Source: Aurantiacibacter sp. MUD11
Lineage (GTDB): Bacteria > Pseudomonadota > Alphaproteobacteria > Sphingomonadales > Sphingomonadaceae
Reading direction: 5' to 3'
Assembly (NCBI RefSeq): GCF_026967575.1
Contig: NZ_CP114054.1
Span: forward strand, 1,488,001 to 1,552,000
DNA: 64,000 nt
The notes beneath the pieces were generated by a model. It saw only the letters and a program-made list of their open reading frames with translations. It was not told where the DNA came from and did not search any database. This document shows, one piece after another, positions 51,399-59,910 of the stretch (the stretch's first letter is position 1; each line of letters opens with the position of its first letter). A program made the position numbers and the translations under genes.

Positions 51399-53483
51399 TT
51401 GTCGGAACCACGCTCGATGCGGCTGTTTACCGCTGGCTGGAGAAAGGTCGGCGAGGCCGGTCCGCGTCGCCTGCTTATTACCGCGATGCTGCTGATCGTC
51501 GCCCTGCTATTGGCACGCTTCAGCTGGTCGCTGCCCTTCACCGACACCGCCGAGCGCGCGCTCTACGATTACCGCGCCTATTCGCTGGCCGAGCAGGTGG
51601 AGCAGGACGAGCGCATCCTGATGGTCGTCTACAACGACCAGACGCTGATCCAGCTGGAAAAACGCTCCCCGCTCGATCGCGGCCTGCTGGCCGATGCGCT
51701 GGCGAACATCGATCAGATGGGCGCGAAAGCGATCGGCATCGATATCCTGTTCGACCAGCCGCAGTCGGAAGATGCGCAGCTGCTCGAAACGCTGCAGAAC
51801 ATGCAGACGCCGACCCGCGTCGCCTATGCTGAGACTGAGACCAACGAGCTGGATATCATCTACGACCAGCAGCAATATCTGGATGCCTTCATGGCCGAGC
51901 TGGAGGGCACCAATTCGGGTCCGGCAAGCGTCCGGTTGACCGCCACTTCGGGGGTCACCCGGCTATTTCCCACCATCGAGGAAGGCATTCCGCCGCTGCT
52001 GGGCCGCTCCATGCTGATGGCAGCGGGCGAACCGGCCGTGGAGCAGTTCGAAGGCTATGAAGGGGCGATCCGCTACCGCCTGCCGGCGGTCTATGGCGAT
52101 CCTGCCCTGGGCGAAGAGCCGACCTATGGCGTTCCCAACTATACCGTCCTCACCATCGACCTGTTCGCCAATCCGGACATTGCCCCCGGGCTCGCTTCGG
52201 TGGTGGAGGGGCGCTACGTCCTGATCGGCGGCGACATCGTCGACTATGACCGCGCGCTCACACCCTTTTCCGCCTTCAACGATCCCTGGACCGAACAGGG
52301 TGGACGCTCGGTCAATCCGGCAGGGATGGAGATCCACGCCGACACCATCGCCCAAATGCTCGACGGCGTGCGGCTGAAGCAGGTCGACGACTGGGCGGTC
52401 TGGGCGCTTGCCTTCCTCACCGTGGTCGCCGCCGCGCTCACGGCGCTGCTGGAATTGAAGAGCTGGCGCGTGGTGCCGCTGCTGGTGGCACAGGTCGCCA
52501 TCTTCATCGGCCTGCCCTTCTTCCTCCACGCGCACGGAGTGGACACGCACGGCTTTCCTGCCTTCGGCCCGGCGCTGGGCTGGGTGGTGGCCTTCACCGG
52601 CGTGACCAGCGCGGCGCGCGCGGCAACGGCGGTGCAGCGGCAGTTCGCGCAAGGCGCGCTCGGCAAGTACCTGCCGCAAAGCATCGCCGACGAGATCATC
52701 GAGAAGCCCGAACTGCTCAGCCTGGGCGGCGAGAAGCGCGAGATCTACGTGCTGTTCTCCGACCTCGAAGGCTTCACCAAGATGAGCCACGCCATCGCGC
52801 CGGAAATGGTCGCCAAGCTGCTCAACCGCTACCTCGAGATGCTCTCCGACGTGGTGCTGGAGCACGGCGGCATCCTCGACAAGTTCATCGGCGATGCGGT
52901 GGTGGCCTTCTGGGGCGCGCCGATCAGCCGGCCCGACGATGGCGAGCGCGCCGCGCGCTGTGGCTATGCCATCTGGCAAGCGGGCGAGGCCTTCCGCAAG
53001 GAAGTGGAGGAGATGGACCCGACCCTGCCGAAAATCGGCAAGACCCGCGTCGGCCTGCATTTCGGCGAGGCGGTCGTCGGCAACTTCGGCGGCGAGAACC
53101 GCATCCAGTACACCGCGCTGGGCGACTCGATGAACACCGCCGCGCGGATGGAGTCGGGCAACAAGGCCTTCAAGAGCTCGATCATGGCGACCGGCGAGTT
53201 TGCCACTCGCTCCGGCCTCGACTGGTGGCGGCGCATGGGCCGCGTGGTGCTGTCGGGCCGGTCTAGCCCGGTCGACCTCTACGAGCCCGCACCCGACTTT
53301 CCCGAAGCCGACCGCAAGGCGCTGGCCAAGGCCAACGAGCTGCTCGACACCGATCGTGACAAGGGTCTGGAAATGTTGCAGGAAATCGCTGCACGCCATC
53401 CCGAAGACGAGGCGCTGCAGGCGCTGCTTGCTCGCAGTCACGATCTGAATGAGGCCGGCGCCCATGTGCTGGGCTCAAAGTAA
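51399..53483 (+). CDS. CHASE2-domain adenylate/guanylate cyclase
   Basis: A 694-residue membrane receptor. The start codon is TTG with GGGGGG upstream. An N-terminal helix at about 27-43 precedes a CHASE2 sensor on the outside (about 45-330), followed by three membrane helices (about 332-407). The class III cyclase domain (about 440-620) has VLFSDLEGFTKMSH (metal aspartate), DKFIGDAVVAFWG (second aspartate and lysine), GLHFGEAVVGNFG and YTALGDSMNTAARME. A short helical repeat-like tail ends the protein. It probably makes cAMP in response to an envelope signal. It lies 150 bp upstream of the secreted FecR-like gene. Confidence 0.93.
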   Translation: MSEPRSMRLFTAGWRKVGEAGPRRLLITAMLLIVALLLARFSWSLPFTDTAERALYDYRAYSLAEQVEQDERILMVVYNDQTLIQLEKRSPLDRGLLADALANIDQMGAKAIGIDILFDQPQSEDAQLLETLQNMQTPTRVAYAETETNELDIIYDQQQYLDAFMAELEGTNSGPASVRLTATSGVTRLFPTIEEGIPPLLGRSMLMAAGEPAVEQFEGYEGAIRYRLPAVYGDPALGEEPTYGVPNYTVLTIDLFANPDIAPGLASVVEGRYVLIGGDIVDYDRALTPFSAFNDPWTEQGGRSVNPAGMEIHADTIAQMLDGVRLKQVDDWAVWALAFLTVVAAALTALLELKSWRVVPLLVAQVAIFIGLPFFLHAHGVDTHGFPAFGPALGWVVAFTGVTSAARAATAVQRQFAQGALGKYLPQSIADEIIEKPELLSLGGEKREIYVLFSDLEGFTKMSHAIAPEMVAKLLNRYLEMLSDVVLEHGGILDKFIGDAVVAFWGAPISRPDDGERAARCGYAIWQAGEAFRKEVEEMDPTLPKIGKTRVGLHFGEAVVGNFGGENRIQYTALGDSMNTAARMESGNKAFKSSIMATGEFATRSGLDWWRRMGRVVLSGRSSPVDLYEPAPDFPEADRKALAKANELLDTDRDKGLEMLQEIAARHPEDEALQALLARSHDLNEAGAHVLGSK

Positions 53484-53551
53484 TGCCGGCCCTGAACCGT
53501 ACTGTCAGGGTGAATTCAGCAGGTCGCGGACAAATATCGCCAAGCGCGCGC

Positions 53552-53597
53552 AACAAAATTTTGTTTAAGCGGCTGACAAGCGCTGTCGCATTTTGTT
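53552..53597. promoter_or_regulatory. AT-rich palindrome plus half-site before the FecR-like gene
   Basis: AACAAAATTTTGTT (53552-53565) is a perfect 14-bp palindrome in an otherwise GC-rich intergenic region. Its half ATTTTGTT recurs at 53590-53597. It lies 69 bp upstream of the 53634 start and could be an operator for the secreted protein and cytochrome genes. No protein is known to bind it. Confidence 0.5.
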
Positions 53598-53633
53598 ACA
53601 ACCTCGCGCACAGGTGGTGGAGGAATCAGAACA

Positions 53634-54377
53634 ATGTCCCCGGTTAGCAAGTTCGGCTTGGCAATCGTGGCGGGTACTCTCGCCCTTGCGCTGGCCCCTC
53701 AAGCTGTAGAGGCGGGCACGGTTGTCGCCTCCAGTGGACCGTCTGCCAGCACCTATCCTGTCGGCACCCAGGTCAGCGATACGCAGCGCATTTCCTTGCG
53801 CGCGGGTGACAGCGTGACCGTGCTCGACGGCGGGCGCACACGCGTGCTGCGCGGCCCCGGCACTTTCATCCTTGCCCAGCGTGGCGGGGCCAGTTCCGAC
53901 AACGTCGCGCTGTCCGCGCTCACCACGCGCCGCGCCGCCAGCCGGGCGCGAACGGGTGCGGTCCGCGGTGTCGATGACGGCACGCCGGCATCCAACCCGA
54001 ACATCTTCTACGTCGACGTCGCCGTTCCCGGCACCGTCTGCCTGTCGAACATCGACCGCGTGAACCTCTATCGCGGCGGCGACCGTTCGCAGGAAGCCAT
54101 GTACACCATCGCGCCTTCCGGCTCGCCGGAAGAGGCAGTGAATGTCACCTTCCCCGCCAACGAAATGCTCGCGCGCTGGGATTCCGCGCTGCAGCTGCGC
54201 GACGGGGCGACCTACACCATCGGCAGCGAGGCCGAGGGTGAGGACGTACAGGTGACCTTCGTGCAGCTGACGGACGTTCCGGAGGACAATCCGGAAGCGC
54301 TGGCGCAGGCATTCATTTCGAACGGTTGCACCGCGCAGCTCAGCCAGATTGTGGCGGCCGCCCAGACCGGCGGCTAG
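53634..54377 (+). CDS. Exported FecR-like protein
   Basis: A 247-residue protein with signal peptide (FGLAIVAGTLALALAPQAVEA) and GGTGGAGGAA-like Shine-Dalgarno (GGAGGA) upstream. The mature N-terminal part (VSDTQRISLRAGDSVTVLDGGRTRVLRGPGTFIL) has the short beta-strand pattern of FecR-type domains. The rest is beta-rich with two cysteines and ends in helices (SQIVAAAQT). FecR domains are known to be linked to CHASE2 cyclases and envelope signalling in other bacteria. The position after such a cyclase supports the guess. It lies 99 bp before the pentaheme gene. Confidence 0.6.
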   Translation: MSPVSKFGLAIVAGTLALALAPQAVEAGTVVASSGPSASTYPVGTQVSDTQRISLRAGDSVTVLDGGRTRVLRGPGTFILAQRGGASSDNVALSALTTRRAASRARTGAVRGVDDGTPASNPNIFYVDVAVPGTVCLSNIDRVNLYRGGDRSQEAMYTIAPSGSPEEAVNVTFPANEMLARWDSALQLRDGATYTIGSEAEGEDVQVTFVQLTDVPEDNPEALAQAFISNGCTAQLSQIVAAAQTGG

Positions 54378-54476
54378 GATAAGGGGGTTCCGCCGCAGTC
54401 CGGGAAGGGACCGGACGCGGTGGCGAAGTCGGCAGCGGGGGCAGCCGGCAGGGAAATTTGGAGGGGGGTACACGCC

Positions 54477-55898
54477 ATGGGTTCACGCGTGAGGAGTGCC
54501 ATCGACGGCATGCGCCATGCTGTCGCTCGCCATGCCAAGCGCGTGCTGCCGGCCCTGGGGATCACCAGCGGCGCGATTGCTGCCGTCGCCTTGGGACTGA
54601 CCGGCAGCGAACCCCTGCAGGCGCAGAATTCCTACAGCTTCACCGGCGTCGCTTCCTGCGCGGGCTCCACCTGCCACGGCCGCTCCGAAGGCAATGGCGC
54701 CATCGTGCGACAGGACGAGATTGCCACCTGGCAAAGCCCTTCGGCCGTCAGCGGGGCGCACAGCCGCGCCTACAATGTCCTGCATAACCGCCGCGGGCGC
54801 CAGATTGTCGCCTCGCTTGGCTACAACGCCCAGCAGGAGGCGGAGAACTGCTACGGCTGCCACGCCACCTTCGCGCCGGTCAGCCAGCGCGGGCCGAAAT
54901 TCCAGCTGGACGACGGCGTCGGTTGCGAAAGCTGCCACGGTGCGGCCATCGGCTGGATCGACTCCCACTATGAAGTGCAGGGTACGCATCCGAACAACGT
55001 CCGCAACGGCCTGACCCCGCTGGAACAGCCGCAGGAACGCGCCCGCGTCTGCCTCGACTGTCATTACGGCAGCACCGATCGCGGGCAGTTCGTCACCCAT
55101 GCGATGATGGCCGCCGGCCACCCGCGCATCACCTTCGAGCTCGACCTGTTCAGCTCGTTCCAGCAGCACCACGACGTCGACGACGACTATGTCCAGCGCA
55201 AGGGTCGCCCGGATTCGGTGCGGCTCTGGGCCGTCGGCCAGGCCGAGGCGGTGGCGCGCGCGACGGACCTGTTCGCGCGGCCCGACTACGGCACCGAGGG
55301 GGTCTTCCCGCAGCTGTATTTCTACGACTGCCACAGCTGCCACCGCGCGATCACCGACGGGCCGGACCGCCGCCTGACCTTCGAGACCAACCCCGCGCGT
55401 CCGATCACCTTCGGCCAGCCGCCCTTCAATGACGAGAACATCATCATGCTTTCCAGCGTGGCCGATGCGCTCGCCCCGTCCCGTGCGGAAGCCTTCCGCA
55501 GCGCCGCGCGCGGCTTCCACGACGCGATGGACCAGGGTCGCCCCGAAGCGCAGGCAGCGGCGATTGCCTTGCGTACCGAAGCGCTGGCGCTGTCCAACGC
55601 ACTGGCGGCACGCAGCTTCGGCAACAACGATGCCTTCGCCGTGATCGAGCGGATCGGCAGCGACGCCACCGCGCCGCGCTTCACCGATTACGCAGGCAGC
55701 GTGCAGGCGGTGATGGCGGTCGATACGCTGCTCAACGCGATGGTCAGCGACGGCCGCGTCACGCTCGGCGCCGCGGCAGGCATCCGCGCCAATATCAACC
55801 GCGCCTATGCGGCGGTGGCGAGCCCGGGCGGCTATCGTCCGGCGGCCTTCCGCGAAGCGCTGGGCAGCGCCGTCAACGCGATCGGACGGCTGCGGTAA
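54477..55898 (+). CDS. Pentaheme c-type cytochrome, cytochrome c554-like
   Basis: A 473-residue exported protein; the start ATG at 54477 has GGAGGGGGG upstream, and the earlier GTG at 54420 is not needed. A hydrophobic helix at about 24-50 acts as signal or anchor. Five heme motifs are present: an unusual CX4CH (CAGSTCH, residue 61), CYGCH (125), CESCH (150), CLDCH (192) and CHSCH (285). This arrangement, with the first motif near the start of the mature domain, is like the cytochrome c554 family linked to hydroxylamine oxidation. The C-terminal 190 residues are heme-free and helical. Its stop shares one base with the next start (TAATG). Confidence 0.85.
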   Translation: MGSRVRSAIDGMRHAVARHAKRVLPALGITSGAIAAVALGLTGSEPLQAQNSYSFTGVASCAGSTCHGRSEGNGAIVRQDEIATWQSPSAVSGAHSRAYNVLHNRRGRQIVASLGYNAQQEAENCYGCHATFAPVSQRGPKFQLDDGVGCESCHGAAIGWIDSHYEVQGTHPNNVRNGLTPLEQPQERARVCLDCHYGSTDRGQFVTHAMMAAGHPRITFELDLFSSFQQHHDVDDDYVQRKGRPDSVRLWAVGQAEAVARATDLFARPDYGTEGVFPQLYFYDCHSCHRAITDGPDRRLTFETNPARPITFGQPPFNDENIIMLSSVADALAPSRAEAFRSAARGFHDAMDQGRPEAQAAAIALRTEALALSNALAARSFGNNDAFAVIERIGSDATAPRFTDYAGSVQAVMAVDTLLNAMVSDGRVTLGAAAGIRANINRAYAAVASPGGYRPAAFREALGSAVNAIGRLR

Positions 55899-57874
55899 TG
55901 CGCGTCAGGGGGGCAACGGCACTTCTTGCAGCGAGCGCGCTGGTCCTCGCATCCTGCGGGGGAGGCGGATCGTCGGGCGGCAATACCGGCAATACGCCGA
56001 CGCCCACGCCGGCACCTGCTCCGCCGCCGACCACGGGCAATCCGTTCCCCGCGCCGGCGCAGGAAGCACTGACCACGGCAGATGTCGGCACGATCATCGC
56101 ACAGGCGGTGGCCGAAGCGCAGATGCGCAACCTGCCCTCGATCATCACCGTGGTGGACCGGGTGGGCAACGTGCTCGCCGTGTTCCGCATGAACGGCGCC
56201 AGCCCGACCGCGCTGGTCAGTCGTGAGCGTATCGGGGCGGACCTGCCGGCAGGCCAGACCTTCGGCCTGCAGGGCGTGGAAGTCCCCGCCCAGCTCGCCT
56301 CCATCGCCAAGGCGGTGACCGGGGCCTACCTTTCCAGTGGCGGCAATGCCTTCACCACCCGCACGGCCAGCCAGATCGTGCAGGAGCACTTCCCGCCCGC
56401 GCCGACCACGGTGGGGCTGGAAAGCGGTCCGCTGTTCGGCGTGCAGTTCAGCCAGCTGCCCTGCTCGGACCTCTCGGCCCGTTTCGGCGACGGCATGATC
56501 GGCCCCAAGCGCTCGCCGCTGGGCCTCGCCGCCGATCCGGGCGGCATCCCGCTGTACAAGAACGGCGTCGTCGTGGGCGGTATCGGCATCATGGGTGATG
56601 GCGACTACGGCTTCGATTCCAATATCCTCGACGTCGAGAGCGACGCCGAGGAAGCGATTGCCATCGCCGGGGCGCAGGGCTTCATGGCGCCGACCGACAT
56701 TCGCGCCAATCGCATCTTCGTCGACGGCACCAGCCTGCGCTTCACCGACGTTCCGACCGATCCCGGCGCAGGCGGCGGCAACTTTGCCGCGATCAACGGC
56801 ACGGCCGGCGATCTCATCCCGGTAACCGGCTACTACAACGGCGGTGCGCTGCTGGCGGGCACGGCTTACGGCACCCAGGCATCGGGCCTGCGCGCTGCCA
56901 CCGCAGCCGAGTTTTCGGGTGCGGGCGCCTTCGTGCTCGACGATGGCAACGGCAATCCGCGCTATCCGATCCGCGGCGGCACCGATGGCGCCAGCGTGGC
57001 GCAGCCGCTGACGCAGGCGGAAGTGCGCGCCATCGTGGAAGAGGCCTTCGCCGTGCTCACGCGCGCCCGCGCGCAGATCCGCCGTCCGCTAGATTCGCGC
57101 ATGCAGGCGAGCATCAGCGTGGTCGACACCCATGGCGAAATCCTCGGCATCGTGCGTTCCGCCGACGGGCCGCTGTTCGGCATCGACGTGTCCTTGCAGA
57201 AGGCGCGCACCGCTACCTTCTTCTCCAACCCGGTCGCCGCCGCGCAGATGCAGGCCGCCGGTGGCGATATCGCCGCCTATGTCGACCGGGTGCGGCTGTT
57301 CCTGAACAACCCGAACGCGCTGACGGGCACCCATGCCTTTGCCGACCGTTCGGGCGGTAACCTCTCGCGCCCCTACTTCCCCGATGGCGAAGTGGGTCGT
57401 CCGCCGGGTCCGCTCTCGGTCGAGGTCTCTGACACCTTCAGCCCCTTCATGGTCGGCCTGCAGACCGACCTTGTGCTGGCAAACATCGTCGAGCACGTTT
57501 TCTTCACCGCCGGTGCCAACCCGGATACGCAGCGTGGCTGTACGGCGCTGCCCAATTCGCCCTCCGGCTCTCCGCGCATCGCCAACGGCATCCAGATCTT
57601 CCCGGGCAGCGTGCCGATCTATCGTGGCGACGTGCTGGTGGGCGGCATCGGCGTTTCGGGCGACGGCATCGACCAGGATGACATGGTCAGCTTCCTTGGC
57701 CTGCACAACGCAGGCGTGCGGCTGAACACCGGCATCGGCAATGCCCGACCGGCCATTCGCGCTGACCAGATCGAAGTGCAGACCGGCGGCACCACCACGC
57801 GGCTGCGCTATGTCAGCTGCCCCTTCGCGCCGTTCCTCGACGATCCGGCGCAGAACGTCTGCGAGGGGCTATGA
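55898..57874 (+). CDS. Lipoprotein with two GlcG/HbpS-like domains
   Basis: A 658-residue lipoprotein: lipobox LASC with Cys20, then a low-complexity Gly/Ser/Thr/Pro linker (GGGGSSGG, TPTPTPAPAPPP). Two related domains follow. The first has AQAVAEAQMRNLPSIITVVDRVGNVLAVF (about 68-100), and the second has RAQIRRPLDSRMQASISVVDTHGEILGIVRSAD (about 400). Each has the invariant G-V-x-G-G-I-G segment (VVVGGIGIMG and VLVGGIGVSG). GlcG/HbpS proteins bind heme or small molecules. Position between a cytochrome and a barrel is consistent with heme handling, which is inference. It overlaps the next gene by 4 bp. Confidence 0.8.
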   Translation: MRVRGATALLAASALVLASCGGGGSSGGNTGNTPTPTPAPAPPPTTGNPFPAPAQEALTTADVGTIIAQAVAEAQMRNLPSIITVVDRVGNVLAVFRMNGASPTALVSRERIGADLPAGQTFGLQGVEVPAQLASIAKAVTGAYLSSGGNAFTTRTASQIVQEHFPPAPTTVGLESGPLFGVQFSQLPCSDLSARFGDGMIGPKRSPLGLAADPGGIPLYKNGVVVGGIGIMGDGDYGFDSNILDVESDAEEAIAIAGAQGFMAPTDIRANRIFVDGTSLRFTDVPTDPGAGGGNFAAINGTAGDLIPVTGYYNGGALLAGTAYGTQASGLRAATAAEFSGAGAFVLDDGNGNPRYPIRGGTDGASVAQPLTQAEVRAIVEEAFAVLTRARAQIRRPLDSRMQASISVVDTHGEILGIVRSADGPLFGIDVSLQKARTATFFSNPVAAAQMQAAGGDIAAYVDRVRLFLNNPNALTGTHAFADRSGGNLSRPYFPDGEVGRPPGPLSVEVSDTFSPFMVGLQTDLVLANIVEHVFFTAGANPDTQRGCTALPNSPSGSPRIANGIQIFPGSVPIYRGDVLVGGIGVSGDGIDQDDMVSFLGLHNAGVRLNTGIGNARPAIRADQIEVQTGGTTTRLRYVSCPFAPFLDDPAQNVCEGL

Positions 57875-59910
57875 GCAGCACTGCCCTTCCCCTCCTGATG
57901 GTCATGGTGGCCGGCCAGCCGCAGATGCAGCCGGCCGAGGACGTGCCGCAGCAGGAGACTGGCCAGACCCGTCCCGACGGCGGACTTGGCACCCAGGTCG
58001 ATCCGGCCGAACCGGTCGACCCGGACATCATCGATGGCCGCCGTCGCCCCGGTTACACGGGCGAACTGCCCGATCCGGTGACGCAGGTAAACGAAGGCGC
58101 GGTGCGCGCACCGCCGCCCACGGCCTTTCCCGACCTGGCCGACCAGATCCCGGTGCCTGACCGCTGGCGCCTGATGCAGACGCTCGCCCCGGTGCTGGGC
58201 CCCGGCGTCGACAGCATCATCAACTCCGGCGATTTCGATCCCTATCATCAGAACACCTACAAGGGTGACCGCCCGATCTGCATCAATTCGGCGGAAGAGC
58301 GCGCCCGCCGCGCGGCCATGCGCCATGACGCGGAAGAGGCAGAGCGCGCCGCCGCCGCCGCCGAGGGTCGCACCTACAATCCCGATGACGTGGAATATCC
58401 GGTCGGCAGCGCGGAGTGCTGGACGCCGCGCTTCCTTGGCCTGCAAGGCAACGACTGGTTCTTCGTCGTCAACGCCGTTTCCGACACCGTCATCGAGCCG
58501 CGCACCTTCCCGATCCCGGTCGGCGTGCAGACCACCGAAGACCCGCAGCGGCTGGATGTCTTCGGCAGCGATTTCTCGCCGGTCTTCAGCCAGACCTTCA
58601 TCGCCGGTTTCGCGCTGATCAAGGGTTCCACCGCCTACAAGCCGCCCGACGTCGAGTACCGCGTAACGCTGGCCTACAACATCAACCATGTCGACGTGCC
58701 CGAACGCCGCGTACTGTTGGTCGAGCCGAGCCGCGCGTCCAACCGCACCGACCATTTCCTGGGGGTGCAGGAAGCCTTCTTCGACTACCACATCCGCAAC
58801 ACCAGCGAGCGGTACGACTTCGACAGCTTCCGCATCGGCATCCAGCCGTTCCAGGCCGATTTCCGCGGCTTCCTGTTCAACGACAGCCAGTTGGGCATCC
58901 GCTTCTTCGGCACCCGCGACAACAATCGCTTCCAGTACAACCTCGGCGCCTTCTGGCGGCTGGAGAAGGACACCAATTCCGGCCTCAACTCGGTGGTGCA
59001 GACCCCGCGCAGCGACTGGGTCTTCGTCGCCAATGCCTATCGCCAGGATTTCCTGATCCCGGCGCTGACGAGCCAGTTCACGCTGGTCTACAACATGAAC
59101 CGCGAAGGCGACGACGTGGAGATCGACGACAACGGTTTCCCGGTGCGTCCCGCCCTGCTCGGCACCTTGCGCGGGCGCGACTACGACGTGCTCTATGTCG
59201 GCTACAACGCCGATGGCCGCATTGGCCGCATCAACCTTTCCGCCAGCATCTACGGCGCCTTCGGGGAAGACCGGAACAGCTTCTTCACCGACCAGCCCGC
59301 CGACATCCGCGCCTATTTCGGCGCGGCGGAGCTCAGCTACGACCGCGACTGGATGCGCTTCCGCCTGTCGGGCCTCTACGCCAGCGGGGATTCCGATCCG
59401 TTCGACAACGTCGAGGGCGGCTTCGACGCGATTTTCGAGAACCCGATCTTCGCCGGGGCCGATACCAGTTACTGGATCCGACAGACCATCCCCTTTGCCG
59501 GTGGTGGCCGCGTGATCAGCGTCAATGGCCGCAACGGCATCCTCAACTCGCTGCGCTCCTCGAAGGAGCAGGGACAGTCCAACTTCAACAACCCCGGCCT
59601 GATCCTGACCGGCGTGGGCGCCGATTTCGACCTGTCGCCCGAAGTGCGCGTATCGGCCAATGCCAACCATCTCTGGTTCGAGGATACCAGCGTGCTGGAA
59701 ACGCTCCGCGTCGAAGGCTCGATCCCCGAGGATATCGGCTTCGACGTCTCGGCCTCGGCCATCTGGCGGCCCAACGCCAACCAGAACCTCGTCTTCCGCC
59801 TCTCCGCCGCCGCGCTGGTGGCGGGTGACGGCTTTCGCGACCTGTTCGACAATCTGGGGCAGGACCGGGTGTACTACTCGGTGCTGGCCAATGCGGTGCT
59901 GACATACTGA
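57871..59910 (+). CDS. Probable outer-membrane beta-barrel protein of the cytochrome cluster
   Basis: A 679-residue protein. Signal peptide (ALPLLMVMVAGQPQ) is followed by a hydrophilic periplasmic part (about 20-185). Only two cysteines are present, Cys137 and Cys183, likely one disulfide. From about residue 240 it has alternating hydrophobic and polar residues and aromatic girdle patterns (FRIGIQPFQADFRGF, FQYNLGAFWRLEK, LSYDRDWMRFRLSGLYASGD). The C-terminus is VLTY, an aromatic residue typical of outer-membrane barrels. It is not recognisable as MtrB, whose CxxC motif is absent. The stop shares a base with the decaheme start (TGATG). Confidence 0.75.
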   Translation: MSSTALPLLMVMVAGQPQMQPAEDVPQQETGQTRPDGGLGTQVDPAEPVDPDIIDGRRRPGYTGELPDPVTQVNEGAVRAPPPTAFPDLADQIPVPDRWRLMQTLAPVLGPGVDSIINSGDFDPYHQNTYKGDRPICINSAEERARRAAMRHDAEEAERAAAAAEGRTYNPDDVEYPVGSAECWTPRFLGLQGNDWFFVVNAVSDTVIEPRTFPIPVGVQTTEDPQRLDVFGSDFSPVFSQTFIAGFALIKGSTAYKPPDVEYRVTLAYNINHVDVPERRVLLVEPSRASNRTDHFLGVQEAFFDYHIRNTSERYDFDSFRIGIQPFQADFRGFLFNDSQLGIRFFGTRDNNRFQYNLGAFWRLEKDTNSGLNSVVQTPRSDWVFVANAYRQDFLIPALTSQFTLVYNMNREGDDVEIDDNGFPVRPALLGTLRGRDYDVLYVGYNADGRIGRINLSASIYGAFGEDRNSFFTDQPADIRAYFGAAELSYDRDWMRFRLSGLYASGDSDPFDNVEGGFDAIFENPIFAGADTSYWIRQTIPFAGGGRVISVNGRNGILNSLRSSKEQGQSNFNNPGLILTGVGADFDLSPEVRVSANANHLWFEDTSVLETLRVEGSIPEDIGFDVSASAIWRPNANQNLVFRLSAAALVAGDGFRDLFDNLGQDRVYYSVLANAVLTY

